Positions 20,400 through 31,638 are shown, numbered from the stretch's first letter. The stretch is 64,000 nucleotides of DNA from Azolla caroliniana (GCA_043228905.1 JBHGNT010000013.1:12958001-13022000), one strand, 5' to 3'. Notes: generated from the sequence alone by a model not told the origin. Translations and numbers: made by a program.

Positions 20400-21700
20400 C
20401 GTACGGTATGTGGCTCTACTATTCTATTGTTTGTATTATATGATGTCAATTAACATTTGGACTAGAACTAGTGTATGCCACAATTCATACTTGAAATTTA
20501 GTGTAATCTCTAACAACTATTATGTGGAACCCTAATTATGTGGGTTAGTATTGGCAGTACTCTTAATATATAATTGGTATGTGTAGTTGAAGGGATATTT
20601 TCCAGAATTAGTAGTACTAAAAGGGAACCATGTACAACATCGTCCAATCTATATTGCAACTTGCCTAGTATTAGTTTAGTAAACACTATACTTATAGTAC
20701 ACTGTTGACTGTTAGTATTGTTTGTGTAACTTGGGAATTAGTACTAGTAATGTAATTTGGGAACAAGGTGTATAGTAAATTGCTGAATAATAGTACAATT
20801 ATTGTAATTTGGAAATGAGGTGTGTGAAATACATATCACGTTTAGTACTAATACTGTTCAAGATTAATATTGTTGGTGTAATTAGTACAAGTTATGTAAC
20901 TAGGTGTGTAGACCACATATCATGTTTAGTATTACTTGTGTGCAAAATACCAATCTACATTTGTTGGATTAGTACTTAGTAAGTACTACATGGTTCATGA
21001 TTAGTACTAGTTCTGTACTTTGTGAACTAAGTTACTAGTACATTGCTCATGATTAATACTAGTTTTGTAATTTGGGAACTGAGTAGTACTTTGTTCCTTA
21101 TTAGTACTAGTTTTGTACCTTATTAGTACTAGATCAGTAATCTAGAAAATAAGTGAGTAGTACATTTTGTAGGATTAGTACTAATTGTGTAATTTGACTA
21201 AGTCAATGGTACATTCTTGAGTACTACATTGTTCAAGATTAGTACTAATTGTGTAATTTGACTAAGTCAGTGGTACATTGTTCGGGATTAGTACTCCTTG
21301 TGTAATTTGGTAACTAAGTGAGTAGTATATTGTGCATGATTAGTACTACTTGTGTAAATTGGGAACTAAGTGAGCATTACATTGTTCGGGATTAGTACTC
21401 CTTGTGTAATTTGGTAACTAAGTGAGTAGTATATTGTGCATGATTAGTACTACTTATGTAAATTGGGAACTAAGTGAGCAGTACATTGTTCGGGATTAGT
21501 ACTCCTTGTGTAATTTGGTAACTAAGTGAGTAGTATATTGTGCATGATTAGTACTACTTGTGTATATTGTGCATGATTAGTACTACTTATGTATATTGTG
21601 CATGATTAGTACTACTTGTGTAAATTGGGAACTAAGTGAGCAGTACAGTGTTCCTTATTAGTACTAGTTCAGTAATTTAGGAACTATGTGAGTAGTACAT
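20400..21700. repeat. AGTAC-rich satellite field (left)
   Basis: The stretch is crowded with TTAGTACTA and TAGTACA motifs. Between about 21290 and 21600 a 104-bp unit is clear: GTACTCCTTGTG starts at 21291, 21395 and 21499. Each unit contains AACTAAGTGAG and a GTACATTGTTC or GTATATTGTGC phrase. It lies upstream of the gene at 21766. It shares the AGTAC core with the right field at 25620-27060. Confidence 0.85.
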
Positions 21701-21765
21701 TGTTCATGATTGGTACATTGTGTAATATGGGAAGCAGCTCTTGTGACCTACATTATATATTTTAG

Positions 21766-23610
21766 ATGATGGTACTAACATTCAAGGTTTTTTTGTTTCT
21801 TGCAATGAATGTTGTTGTGTCAAGCAACTCCACGCCAGGGAAGGTAATGGAACAACCAACCCCTGTGCCTAAACCCTCAATATTTGCTGCACATTCCAAG
21901 GTTCAGGGACCATCATTACCAATAACCTATGATTTTTATGATGAGGATGAATGTATGAGAAGGGCCATTGGAGCAGTGGCACATATGCTTCTACAAACAA
22001 ATTCCCCAAACTCCAGTCAACATCAAGAAATAGAGCCCACTAAGAAGAGAAATGCAGTTTCTTTACAAATAGAGCCCAGTAAGAAGAGAAATGTTGCAAG
22101 AATGTTGTATGGAAACGGCAAGAAAGGCAAAGTTGAATGCAATGGTGAGTCATATAAGTTCTCACCTGTCTGGAGCATTGTCAACCTAATCCATTGTCTA
22201 ATACCATGTACTTGTGTTACTAGCTGATGACGAAATGATATTTGGTGACGGAGATACGAGTCCAAAACTTGATCGTGAAGACGAATTTATCACACTCCTA
22301 GGTACACGTCAAAAGCCAGACTTTGAAAACAATGATTTAGCTCATAACAACCCTATTTTTGTTGCTATTATAGATCATAACAACACTGTTGAGCACCTAG
22401 ATGTTGTGGAGAAGATGACCGAGCCCACCACTTGCAATGGGGTATCTACGGTTGTACAGTATGACGATGTAACATTAGGTAAAAATGTGGCCCCTAAACC
22501 CTATGTTCATTGTTTGCAAACTTTTGAGTATGTGAGTTGATACCAATATTCTTTGGAATCCCATTAATTAGGTTTACAAGAGCAGTCTGATTCCCAACTG
22601 CAATCAAATGAATCAGGAACTTCATGGAGCACAAGTGCAGAGTCAGATTCTGGTCAGAGTCAGAATCAAATTAACCTTTGCACGGAGGCAGACTCTAGAA
22701 GCACATCTTCCACACATGAGGACTGTGAGAAAAACGAAGCATTCATATGTGAAGAGCAGTTGGCATGTACAAACAACACTATGTCTAAAGAAGCCTATGA
22801 GGAGTGTGGAAAGAATATGGCAAGTACTGAAGAGAAGATTGAAGCCCATGAAGAGTGTGGAAAGAATACTGATAATGTGTTAGTAGTGTCTACTGATAAT
22901 GTGCTAGTACTGTCTAAAGATTCCCATGAGGATCATGGAAAGAAGATTGCTAGTAATGAAGAGGAGCTTGATTGTACTGAGAATGTGCTAGTAGTGTCTT
23001 GTGAAGCCCATGAGGATCGTGGAAAGAACATCGCTTTCCCTGAAGATAAGCCTGATTGTACAGAATCCCATGAGGAGTGTAGAGCGAACAACGTTACTAA
23101 TGAAGGGGGGCCTGATTGTATACTCAGAGCGAGCATACTAGCATCACCCAAGAGGACCAGGCAATAACGACCACCCAAGCAGGTACACGTTGTCTTAAGA
23201 ATGAGGTGACATCCACCGTACAAGAGGAGTTGACCATGACTACTGCCACGGTCCACATACAGGAGTCTAATAAGAATGAGTGTATAGGCATCGATGATGA
23301 TGATAGGGCAATAAAGATCGCTTGGAGTACAAGCATTCAGGAGATGAGTGATAATTTGTCTATCGACAGCACCTTTGTGGATTTGTGTACAAGCATTGCA
23401 GTTGCAGAAAACACAGTTGCTCTCTCAAGCTTGCCACCAGTACAAGGCGCCCGCGCATCCACGCCTGTCTCTGATGCCTCTGATGATGAAGTGTCACTTA
23501 GTCAGCTCATACCTAAAGGCTTTAAGATAAAGAAGAATGTAAAATCAGAAAAATCTGGCACCAACAACAAGCGCATTACAAGATCGGCCAAGTTACCCTC
23601 TAGTGCTTGA
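21766..23610 (+). CDS. Multi-exon acidic repeat protein of the transposon
   Basis: Three exons can be joined in phase with GT-AG introns at 22145-22223 (GTGAGT...TTACTAG) and 22479-22571 (GTAAAA...AATTAG). Exon 1 includes two IEPTKKRN/IEPSKKRN-type basic repeats that could be nuclear signals. Exon 3 has an acidic, Cys/His-containing repeat with EECGKN, EDHGKK, EDRGKN and ESHEECR variants and DNVLVVS/ENVLVVS phrases. At about 23106-23111 a run of six G appears to shift the frame; the downstream frame then runs to a stop at 23610 and ends KRITRSAKLPSSA. The first 20 residues are hydrophobic and may be non-coding or intronic. No known family is recognised; it could be an accessory protein of the transposon. 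Confidence 0.55.
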
Positions 23611-23864
23611 TTGTCTTTCGATTGTACTTGAACTTTAGTTGTTAGTGATGTCTGAAATTGAACTATTTGGATACCAAAATACTGTTTCAATTGCCAATGT
23701 CAAAAATCCAGTTCATGAATCTGAAATAGTTATACCAGTGTGAAATCAAGTTCATGTTTAAGGATTGCTTCTGTATTTTGCTCGTCAACATATATCAAAA
23801 ACAATGGGAATATACTTTTTGATCTAAGTATTCTTATTTTACAACGTTTTGTTTCTTTTTTGAG

Positions 23865-24581
23865 ATCATCTCCTAATCCTCGCAAAGTCTTTCAGTCTGT
23901 TGTAGATAAAATGCTTGAAAGTCTTCTTAGCTTGCTAGGAAAATTTAGGTTTTCAGGTGTTGATGATGAGAAACAGAAAATATCGGGTGTTATTGAAGAT
24001 ATACTGAATTATAGACTGTTTCATCAATCCCATTTGGAGGGTAACCAGAATGTGTGCAAATTGTTGAAGCAATGTGGGCCATATTTTGATGATATCATCC
24101 CAAAGGATGAACCATCCACTAACAGTAGTAAGGAAACACTTAAAGAAAGAAAGGTCTCTACTTTAAAATCCATAGCCTGGATATTCAGGACTTATATACA
24201 AGAAGTTAAAACTCAGATGGCTTCACAGGACATATCATGAAACAAAAAAGGATTCTAAGAGAATAATTTTCTTTGTTGTCTTAACAGAATTCATCACCCC
24301 CTTTGAAGAATGAACTTACAGTAGAAAATCTTACAATATTAAAGTCTTTAATGAATTCAACTAACAATCTTCTCTTGGTAGCAAAAGAAGAGCATATTTA
24401 TGTGCCAACAGAGGACACACCAACTCTTATGAATCTAGACTTTATCAAGAAGATATACGATATTTTTACTCATTTTAACATGGCTCTGCAAAACTTCTAT
24501 GCTCAAATAACATCAGGAAACATGAGCAATATCGACAATGAAGAAATCCAAGTCCTGTTGACAACAGCTAATATATTATGA
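23865..24581 (+). pseudogene. Possible captured gene fragment
   Basis: A plausible splice acceptor (TTTCTTTTTTGAG) at about 23864 is followed by SPNPRKVFQSVVDKMLESLL and about 100 further helical-looking residues to 24240. A second acceptor (TTGTCTTAACAG) at about 24290 precedes another open stretch (NELTVENLTILKSLM...) to 24581. The residue composition looks like a large helical repeat protein of the host rather than a transposon protein. A nucleolar Urb2/Npa2-like origin crossed my mind but is not supported enough to name. A clean donor site between the two parts was not found. Confidence 0.35.
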
Positions 24582-24726
24582 AAGATAAGTACAAGTGGTT
24601 GAGAGGCATAAACACTTTAGAAGAAAGACGAAATATATCAATTCATTTGTCAATCATCAAAATTAATAGTGAACTCCAAGTGGATGTTTTTCAGTTTTCT
24701 AGTACAATGTATTGATAGGGTGACTT

Positions 24727-27700
24727 TCAAGCATTAAATAGAGAGACCTCCCCTAATATGTGCTCATGAACCTCTTGGGGGACCTTGTAGACAGTGTTGT
24801 ATCCCTTAACCTTGTGCTTTGCTTGAGTCATATTGAATTTGATCGCAAGAATGGCATCAGCGTAGATTATTGCGATGGGTGCTTCTTTTAGTAATGCATA
24901 TGTGTTCTTGCACTGCGGCAACTTTGCATAATAGTTTCCATACACGACAGACTCACCAACGTTGAAATTGTTGCCCCAACCATCCCTCACCACTTCTTTC
25001 AATAATGTCTTTCCTTGCTTGCACACCACAATGTAGTAGTCTTCTAAATCTTCATTCTAAGGAGATTTGAGCACTGCAAAATGATCTCCAACTTCTAATA
25101 AAACTGCCAAGTCTTGATTTTGGTTGTAGTATACAATATCGTTTGAATGCACATCCTCTTCAATATCATCTTGTCGTTCAGGCTCAAGCTTCTATAGCTT
25201 CTAGGGCTCCACGATTGATAGGTTGATGCATTTATCCCAAGCTTCATCTAGACACATGGAACAAAAGCATGATAAACTACGGAGTAACAATTGTGTTGTG
25301 TCCTTGCGGCTAAACCCTAACACACAATGGGTGTTGTGTGTGCCTTTCACGGTTTTACAACCATATGATTTAATTCTATCGACCTCATCAGCGCGAACTT
25401 CAACAAACTATCTGTTCTTACCATCATTTGACATCTTCCATGTTAGCCACTGCACAACATCATGTGCATTTTGTAACTTAGCACCATTATTATCCAACTG
25501 CTCACTTGTAAGGGCACGTTTGATCACAGCCCCCACGCCATCATGCTCTCCTTTTCCATGTCCAGACCCGAAGTAATTCCATTGCATACGAATATTGAAT
25601 AAGGAGAAATACCTGCTTTGGTATCTCAGGTTTCCAACAAAATTAGTACTATGTTGTCAATTGAGAGTACTACACTTCCATTAATACTGATTTACCAACA
25701 AAATTAGTACTATGTTGTCAATTGAGAGTACTACACTTCCATTAATACTGATTTAGTACAAATACAAAACAAAGCATAGCACAACGTATCCATTGAGAAC
25801 ACTCTACACTTATTAAAAGATAAATAGTACTATGTTGTCAACCAACAGTACCTGGCATCCATTTAATACTAACTTAGTATGGATATAGCACAAAGTATAG
25901 TACAATGAGTTCATGGAAAGCACTCTACATGTATTAACAGATAAATAGTACAAAATGTTCAATATCGGATAGTACAGTACAATGTGTCCACGAAGAACAC
26001 ACCCCTCCTTAGAAGATCATTAGTACTACAAGACATGTACTTTACATCCCCCAATAAACACTGATTTAGTATAGATACAACACATAGTATAATACAGTGT
26101 GTTCATGGAGAACGCTGAACATTGATTAATAGATAATCAGTACCACACAGTGTTTAAAAGATGAGTACAAGATGAGTACAATACTATGAGTACAACATGA
26201 GTAAATACTGATTTAGTACAATTCTCTGAAGGACGGACGATACTATGAGTACAAGATGAGTACTTTACATCCTCCTGTAAACACAACATAGTACAGATAC
26301 AACACACGACATAGTACAATGTGTCTATGGAGAACCCTTCACATGGATTAAAACATAATTAGTACAATTCTCTTAAGGACGGACAATACTATAAGTACAA
26401 GATGAGTACTTTACATCCTTTTGTAAACACAACATAGTACAGAACCAACACACAACATAGTACAATGTGTCTATGGAGAACCCTTCACATGGATTAATCG
26501 ATACTTAGTACAATTCTCTTAAGCACGGACAATACTCTGAGTACAATATGAGTACTTTACATCCTTCTATACACACAACATAGTACAGATACAACACACA
26601 GCATAGTACAATGTGTCTATGGAGAACACTTCACATGGATAAAAAGATAATTAGTACAATTCTCTTAAGGACGGACAATACTATGAGTACAAGATGAGTA
26701 CTTTACATCCTTCTGTAAACACAACATAGTACAACGTGTCTATGGAGAACACTTCACATGGATTAAAAGTTACTTAGTACAATTCTCTTAAGGACGGACA
26801 ATACTATAGAGTACAATACGAGTACTTTACATCCTTCAGTAAATACTGATTTAGTACAGATAGAACACACAACATTGTACAAACAAAATTAGTATGCATG
26901 CATCCATTCACAAGTGCAAGATTCGAATAGTTACAAACATAATTAGTATGCATCCATGTGAATAGTACTGTTTGTTAATAGTTACAAACATAATTAGTAT
27001 GCATCCACTAACACAGGAATTACTTCCTTACACATTGCATGATAAGTACTAAACATATGGATTAAAAATTACCTGGCGATAAAGTAGAACGATCATGCCG
27101 CCTTAAACTGTGAGGCAGCACCATCAGACCAAACCCAATGACGGTTAAAGGTTAACCCTAGAGAAAATAAATCTGCATGGTGAAGCTTAAAACAATGTTG
27201 AACAAATAGTGTATCATGCTTTTTATCATTTGAAATGTAAAATATTGATTTCTTATGTAACTCACCGTCTTGCCTCCAATAGCAAATATGTACAAGTATT
27301 GTACATTGATCATTGTACCAATGCATTGATTGAACCTCATTTTGAACTTTAAATGTATAGTTTTCTGCAAAATCAATAACGGATACGATGACACCCATTG
27401 GTAAGTTATTAATACATTCCTTGAACTGTGAATTTTGCCAATAACTCCGGAAGTTATGTGGAATGAACTCCCCAAGTTGTTTCTTCAATTCTGAGACAAG
27501 GGTAGCAACACATGTCTCCTTATATACTTCCTTGATACGCTTAGTTACAACTCCCTTGCCAATATTTTCAGTCACATACTCCAAATATTTCCATTTCACG
27601 ATATGACTATTTCCCAAATCAAGCTCCTGCCTACAAAATAATGGTAGCGGACAAACCTTACATGTTCTTAATAGACATGTACGACGATGCCACTCACATG

Positions 27701-28674
27701 ATGGTTCTTTTTCACAAACACAAGACCTCCATAGCTCAGAAACGGATGCATAAGTCATGTTTCGTGCATTACACCTATTATCCTCCCCATTTGGTGTACA
27801 AATCTCACAAGTGCAGACACATAATTCCCCGTGTATACCCTTAGAATCAGTACACATTGCATTCACTGCTAACCTTAACATGTCCATCTTCACATGGTAC
27901 ACACAACAACATGTATTCCTCTCATTTAATTTTCTAACATAAAATGGTTTCAAACCTTGGAACTTGTGGAATCCAACAGTCAAGCTTGGATGTTGGTCTT
28001 TAAAGTTCATGTACAATTCAGCCTAGATCAACCAATATATATAGCAAACATTAATATACACTTGGTCAAAACATAAAGTTATGGAATGTGAATTGATATA
28101 GAAAAATGGAATACCTCTGTCATCTCCAAGAAGTGTCTAGGCTGAATCTGGTACTTACCCTGACTTATTCGTTGTCTACACACGTCCTTCTTATTTGGTG
28201 AGACACGCATATTTTTGGCCCAAAATGAATCCACTTTCTCAATAATCTCTTGAGATAAGGCATCACATCGTTGTCTACGTCCCAACCCCAACCACTTGAA
28301 TTTGCTTGAGTGTATATTTCGGCGATGTTTCCTCAAGTTCCTTCTTTGAATACCCAGGGCTAAGGCAAATTTAGTATCACTATATTTTTTTCTCTCGCAG
28401 CGTTCACAACCATGTGTAGGGCTGCCCTCTTTGCAGCAAGTTTGTCTAAGCTCTCTACACCTTTCACTAAGTCTAGGGATGACTTCATAGACACCACAAT
28501 CTCTTCTGAAACACATTGGTCCCTAAATTTTATTCTCTCCATGTCTTCATTCAAACTTTGATGGTGTAACACTCTACAGATAATATCCCTACGATCCTCT
28601 TCACTAAATCTCTTCGTTATTTCAACCAAATAACGGACTATGTGAAGAACCACTCGTCTCTTAGTCCTTTAAGA
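24727..28674 (-). pseudogene. DDE-like transposase relic with two introns
   Basis: The gene reads from 28674 down to 24727. Exon 1 (about 28674-28115) has a helical N-terminus and RRQRCDALSQEI...SPNKKDVCRQRI; a frameshift lies in the A7 tract at 28385-28391. The intron 28114-28023 (GTATTC...GATCTAG) joins EMTE to AELYMNFKDQ in phase. Exon 2 (28022-27073) has KPFYVRK...TCCCVYHV, a Cys-rich stretch, then VSVIDFAENYTF, FYISNDKKHD and WVWSDGAASQFK, which I read as acidic catalytic motifs. The intron 27072-25613 joins FYFIAR to YFSLFNIR in phase, leading to YFGSGHGKGEHDGVGAVIK. Stops lie at 27093 (TGA), about 25410 (NR*FVEV), about 25200 and about 25063. The motif order matches unnamed animal and plant transposases I recall; the superfamily is unassigned. 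Confidence 0.78.
25613..27072 (-). repeat. 1.46-kb transposase intron filled by AGTAC satellite
   Basis: The intron has GT-AG borders (GTAATT at 27072, AAAGCAG at 25613) and joins two conserved coding parts in phase. It consists mostly of tandem units beginning TTAGTACAATTCTC near 26215, 26361, 26517, 26653 and 26776, 123-156 bases apart. Each has GAGTACAAGATGAGTAC and ACATAGTAC phrases. A direct 63-bp doublet lies at about 25635-25760. Confidence 0.75.
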
Positions 28675-28950
28675 TATGCATGAGTTACTTGACAACTCAC
28701 TCTCGTTAGGAACCCCCATTCGGTCACTAGATTTATCCACAAAAATTAAGTGTCTTGCGAAAGTAGTTAGTGTTATATAGACTCAACCAAGAAAACACAA
28801 TCAAATGTTTTTAAATGTGGCCTGCAAAGTGAGAAATATTTTGTTTCAAACATTAGAATTACATATCAAATATGACAAATGTCAATTCTAAAAATTTAGT
28901 ACTGAAATATGAAGAAATGAAACATTTTAGTACTGAAAATAAAAAAATGG

Positions 28951-29150
28951 ATGGAAGGAACCTCCAATGGTGGAGGGAGCGTTGGATATGCCGCCTCGAT
29001 TTGGTGGAAGGAACCTCCAATGGTGGAGGGAGCCTGGATATGCAGCCTCGATTTGGTGGAAGGAACCTCCAATGGTGGAGGGAGCGTTGGATATGCCGCC
29101 TCAATTTGGTGGAAGGAACCTCCAATGCCGCCTCGATTTGGTGGAAAAAG
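28951..29150. repeat. 53-bp tandem repeat near the right transposon end
   Basis: About 3.7 copies of a unit with GGAACCTCCAATGGTGGAGG and GATATGCCGCCTCGATTTGG start near 28955, 29008, 29060 and 29113. The open frames through it reflect the period, since 53 bases shifts frame at each unit and all frames stay open. Confidence 0.9.
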
Positions 29151-29644
29151 CCCCAAATAACCACGACATCAACTGCAATCGGTGGAAGTAAGAAAGTCGT
29201 TGTCGAAGAAGTCATTATTGGCTGCTACCTAAACCCTCACAATAGTCTCTGTACCTCAACCTAAACCCTAACAAAAACAGAAACCCTAAAAAAATCAGAA
29301 ATCCTGAACTCAAACTCTCCAACCAGACATGGATGTCTGATATTTAGATTGAAGGAAAATCAGAAACGTGACATGGATGTCTGTGATGAAAAGCTCAGAG
29401 GGATAGAGGAAGAGGAGTATGAGGGGAAGCGCCAAAATCGACGTGAGGGGAAAATAGCCTCCAAAATGGAAGAACATCTCCTCACGTGTTCCCCCCACTC
29501 CTTCTACAGTAAATGACACTTGTACTACAATCACCCCACTCTCCAAAATCGATTTTCTTTTTCTCTATTTTTTTTTTCTAAATTATTCAGTACTAACAGT
29601 ATTGAAAGTACTGACAATTTTTGTGGCAAAAAACAGTACTTTTC

Positions 29645-29670
29645 TGGTACACTGTAGCGTGCTTCGACCC
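29645..29670 (-). repeat. Right terminal inverted repeat
   Basis: Read inward on the minus strand this begins GGGTCGAAGCACGCTACAGT. CTTA at 29671-29674 follows outside it. Confidence 0.88.
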
Positions 29671-29674
29671 CTTA

Positions 29675-30368
29675 CCTTCTTTTCCGAACGGAACATTGCC
29701 AATGTGCCGAATCGGGTGCGTAGTGTCATCTCCAGTTTTGACATAGCCGGGTCGGTCCGGCTCTCGGAGTTCTCGGAACCATTCTTGATGCGATGTCATA
29801 TAGTTCGAGGCACCGGAATCAACGAACCATACGTCTTTCGGACCGGAAGCACTAGTTGAGGTAGCGGCCGACATAGAGTTTGCTCTATGTTTAATCATGA
29901 ACATTCCGCCACGGTCGGAGTTGTGCGCATACATTCCACCACGATCTTCGTAGTCGGAGTTGTGCCCGTACATTTCGCCACGGTCGGAGTTGTGTACATC
30001 CATTCCTCCATGATCTTCGTAGTCAAAGTTGTGTGCGTAATTCGTGAGTTGTCGGTTTGTGGAAGCTGATTCACGCATCTTCTTTCGGCACTCTTCTTCG
30101 TGGTGGTCGAGCTTTCTGCAATATCCGCATTCGGTTCCTCTCGAATGTAACCGAGCATGTGGTCATGAACACATGTCGCCAAACAATACATCACGCAGCT
30201 TGCGGCTTGCTCCCATGTCTCGTATCCGGGAGCCGCTTCATGCGCTCCTTTGATGTAGCTCCAATAGCCTTGTCCGCCAAGGTTTTGGTGCATCTTGTAC
30301 TCCCAAGATGCGAAGTTGTTTCAATCCAACTTCTCGGTAGGGAGAGCGCTCCCCATTTGAGTATTCAT
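29675..30368 (-). pseudogene. Copia-B gag and protease remnant
   Basis: From the ATG at 30368 the minus strand reads a short gag with NNFASWEYKMHQNLGG and GAHEAAPGYETWEQAA, then a CX2CX4HX4C knuckle (CGYCRKLDHHEEEC) in another frame. A repeat of GGMYAHNSDRG/GEMYGHNSDY phrases follows, then the protease start DVWFVDSGASNYMTSHQEW with the catalytic DSG. A TGA breaks gag after about 15 codons. Gag is shorter than usual, suggesting an internal deletion. The frame runs directly to the transposon insertion site at GKEGK. Confidence 0.82.
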
Positions 30369-30517
30369 TATGTCGATTCTTCTTCTTCTTCTTCTCTCTT
30401 CGAATGCGAGCTATGTAGCGAAGCTACGATAGCTATGACCCGGTTCTTGGTCGTCGATGTAGAGCACAACACACAATCACGATGAGGCGAATGGGCTAGA
30501 TAGATCTACCAAATCGT

Positions 30518-30527
30518 TCTGATACCA
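30518..30527 (-). other. Copia-B primer binding site
   Basis: The plus strand reads TCTGATACCA, identical to the 3' end of plant initiator tRNA-Met; the minus-strand element therefore carries TGGTATCAGA next to its 5' LTR. Confidence 0.85.
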
Positions 30528-30911
30528 TGTAAAGAATCAAGAGATGGATTCTTGTGAAGCGGAAGAGATGTGAGTTATGTGTGTGTGTAAGAGAGAGAGA
30601 GAGAGTGAGTGAAACACAGAGAATACGCAAGGTAAAAGTCTATTGACAAAGGAGAAAGACTCAACATTATACAAGGTGGGAGTAGGGTGCTTTATGTAGT
30701 CACCCTCTCTCTTCATTGACTACAAGACTCATGGAGCATGGGGAATGTGAAAGCTCATAAGTTATGTGTCATAGAATATGATTCTATGACTCATACTAAA
30801 TGCTAGAATACAAAGTCGTGACATAATAATGGTGACTCTTGACCGTTGGAGTGTCTCTTCACTCTCAAGGTGATTTCACACACTATACCAAGTTGAGCTT
30901 GATTCTCAACA
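30528..30911 (-). mobile_element. Copia-B 5' LTR
   Basis: It runs from TGTAAAGAATCAAG to CTTGATTCTCAACA; these ends are imperfect inverted repeats of each other. It matches the 3' LTR at 14037-14410 closely by eye. The right side abuts Ty3-C gag sequence at 30912. Confidence 0.82.
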
Positions 30912-31635
30912 TTCTACCACCCCTGGTTTCGTGTGTCTCACTAATGCAGCCTGTGGATGTTTGGCCACTCAACGGAGACCCGTCATTCCATTCCCTTCTC
31001 TTATTGAAGCGGCTACAAACCCGTTTTACCATAGCCCAATCCGTCATGAGCCCATCATCAGTTTCGAGGAGGAACCCCACCTTCTCTCGGTCTCATGCAT
31101 CAACAGTCTTTATGAATAGTAGGACATTGCTTGTGTCAAGCACCATCCTATCGAGCGTCAAGAGTCGAGCGAAGCGCTTCTCAAATTCTTGTAAAAGTAC
31201 CATAGTACTTCTCCCCTTGCCGGGAAGCTCAACCCACTCCATTAGATCCCTTTTCGAAATTCTGAGTGAGTCATCAAGGCCGTACTTCTCGAGGAGTCTT
31301 TCTTCAAACTCCACCCAATTGCAACAGTCCGCTTGGATCTCGAGTACCTCCGTGTGGATACTCGGCGTTACCACTCTAGAGAATCCGGTTAGCCTCCTAT
31401 CTTCGGGGAAATTTCGCATAAGCATTTCGGCCTTATAGGCATCCAAGTAGCTCATGATATCTCTTCCATTGAACTGACCCGTTGTGCTTACCATCGTCTC
31501 TATGGCCCGGTCTAGGCCGGTCATGCCTTCTCGGGCATTTACTAAGCGGTCCACCGCCGCCACCATCACTTCAGCGAGTTCTCCTCCTCGCATCTTGGTT
31601 CTCCCTTGCCGCCCTTTCACGTCGGGTTCACCCAT
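30912..31635 (-). pseudogene. Ty3-C2 gag fragment
   Basis: The minus strand encodes the N-terminal half of a Ty3-C gag: the start MGEPDVKGRQGR at 31635, FNGRDIMSYLDAYKAEM, WVEFEERLLEKYGLDD, then LMEWVELPGKGR and VLLQEFEKRFARLL. The part after about 31093 is in another frame (LLETDDGLMTDWAMVKRVC). It aligns with the gag of Ty3-C1 at 52973-53881 (FDGRNVTKFLDAY, LLEDDTQANGLVADW). The rest of the element is missing; copia-B abuts it. Confidence 0.8.
31618..31633 (-). other. Ty3-C2 candidate primer binding site
   Basis: The plus strand reads CACGTCGGGTTCACCC just inside the LTR, nearly identical to 53925-53940 in Ty3-C1. It sits where a primer site should be; the primer tRNA was not identified. 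Confidence 0.5.
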
Positions 31636-31638
31636 TTA

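Larger units (their letters stand above)
17768..29670 (-). mobile_element. 11.9-kb DNA transposon with 26-bp inverted repeats
   Basis: The left end starts GGGTCGAAGCATGCTACGGT and the right end, read inward on the minus strand, starts GGGTCGAAGCACGCTACAGT. Both continue GTACCA, and a looser similarity extends about 30 bases further to a shared AGTAC. Over the first 26 bases there are two mismatches. CTTA flanks both sides. The element carries a minus-strand transposase relic (24727-28674), plus-strand genes at 19120-20082 and 21766-23610, a possible captured fragment at 23865-24581, AGTAC-rich satellites at 20400-21700 and 25620-27060, and a 53-bp repeat near the right end. The 4-bp duplication and G-rich terminus are compatible with Sola-type elements as I recall them, but the superfamily is not established here. 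Confidence 0.88.
13975..30911 (-). mobile_element. Copia-B LTR retrotransposon, split by a DNA transposon
   Basis: The element is on the minus strand: 5' LTR 30528-30911, primer site 30518-30527, gag-protease 29675-30368, integrase 16494-17765, RT-RNase H 14668-16086, polypurine tract near 14411, 3' LTR 14037-14410. Without the 11.9-kb insert it is about 5.0 kb, normal for copia. It is inserted in tRNA-repeat sequence on the left and abuts Ty3-C gag on the right. Stops and frameshifts show that it is inactive. Confidence 0.85.

Noticed and set aside
20400-21700. CRISPR-like array
   Set aside because: The repeats are degenerate and contiguous, the spacers are not unique, and the setting is a plant transposon. 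It is an ordinary tandem satellite.
23740-24240. Naming the fragment as a nucleolar Urb2/Npa2 homologue
   Set aside because: Only a vague resemblance was felt; no diagnostic motif could be pointed to.
17768-29670. Helitron or CACTA element
   Set aside because: No Rep/helicase sequence is present. The ends do not start CACTA at the tip, and the flanking duplication is 4 bp rather than 3 bp.
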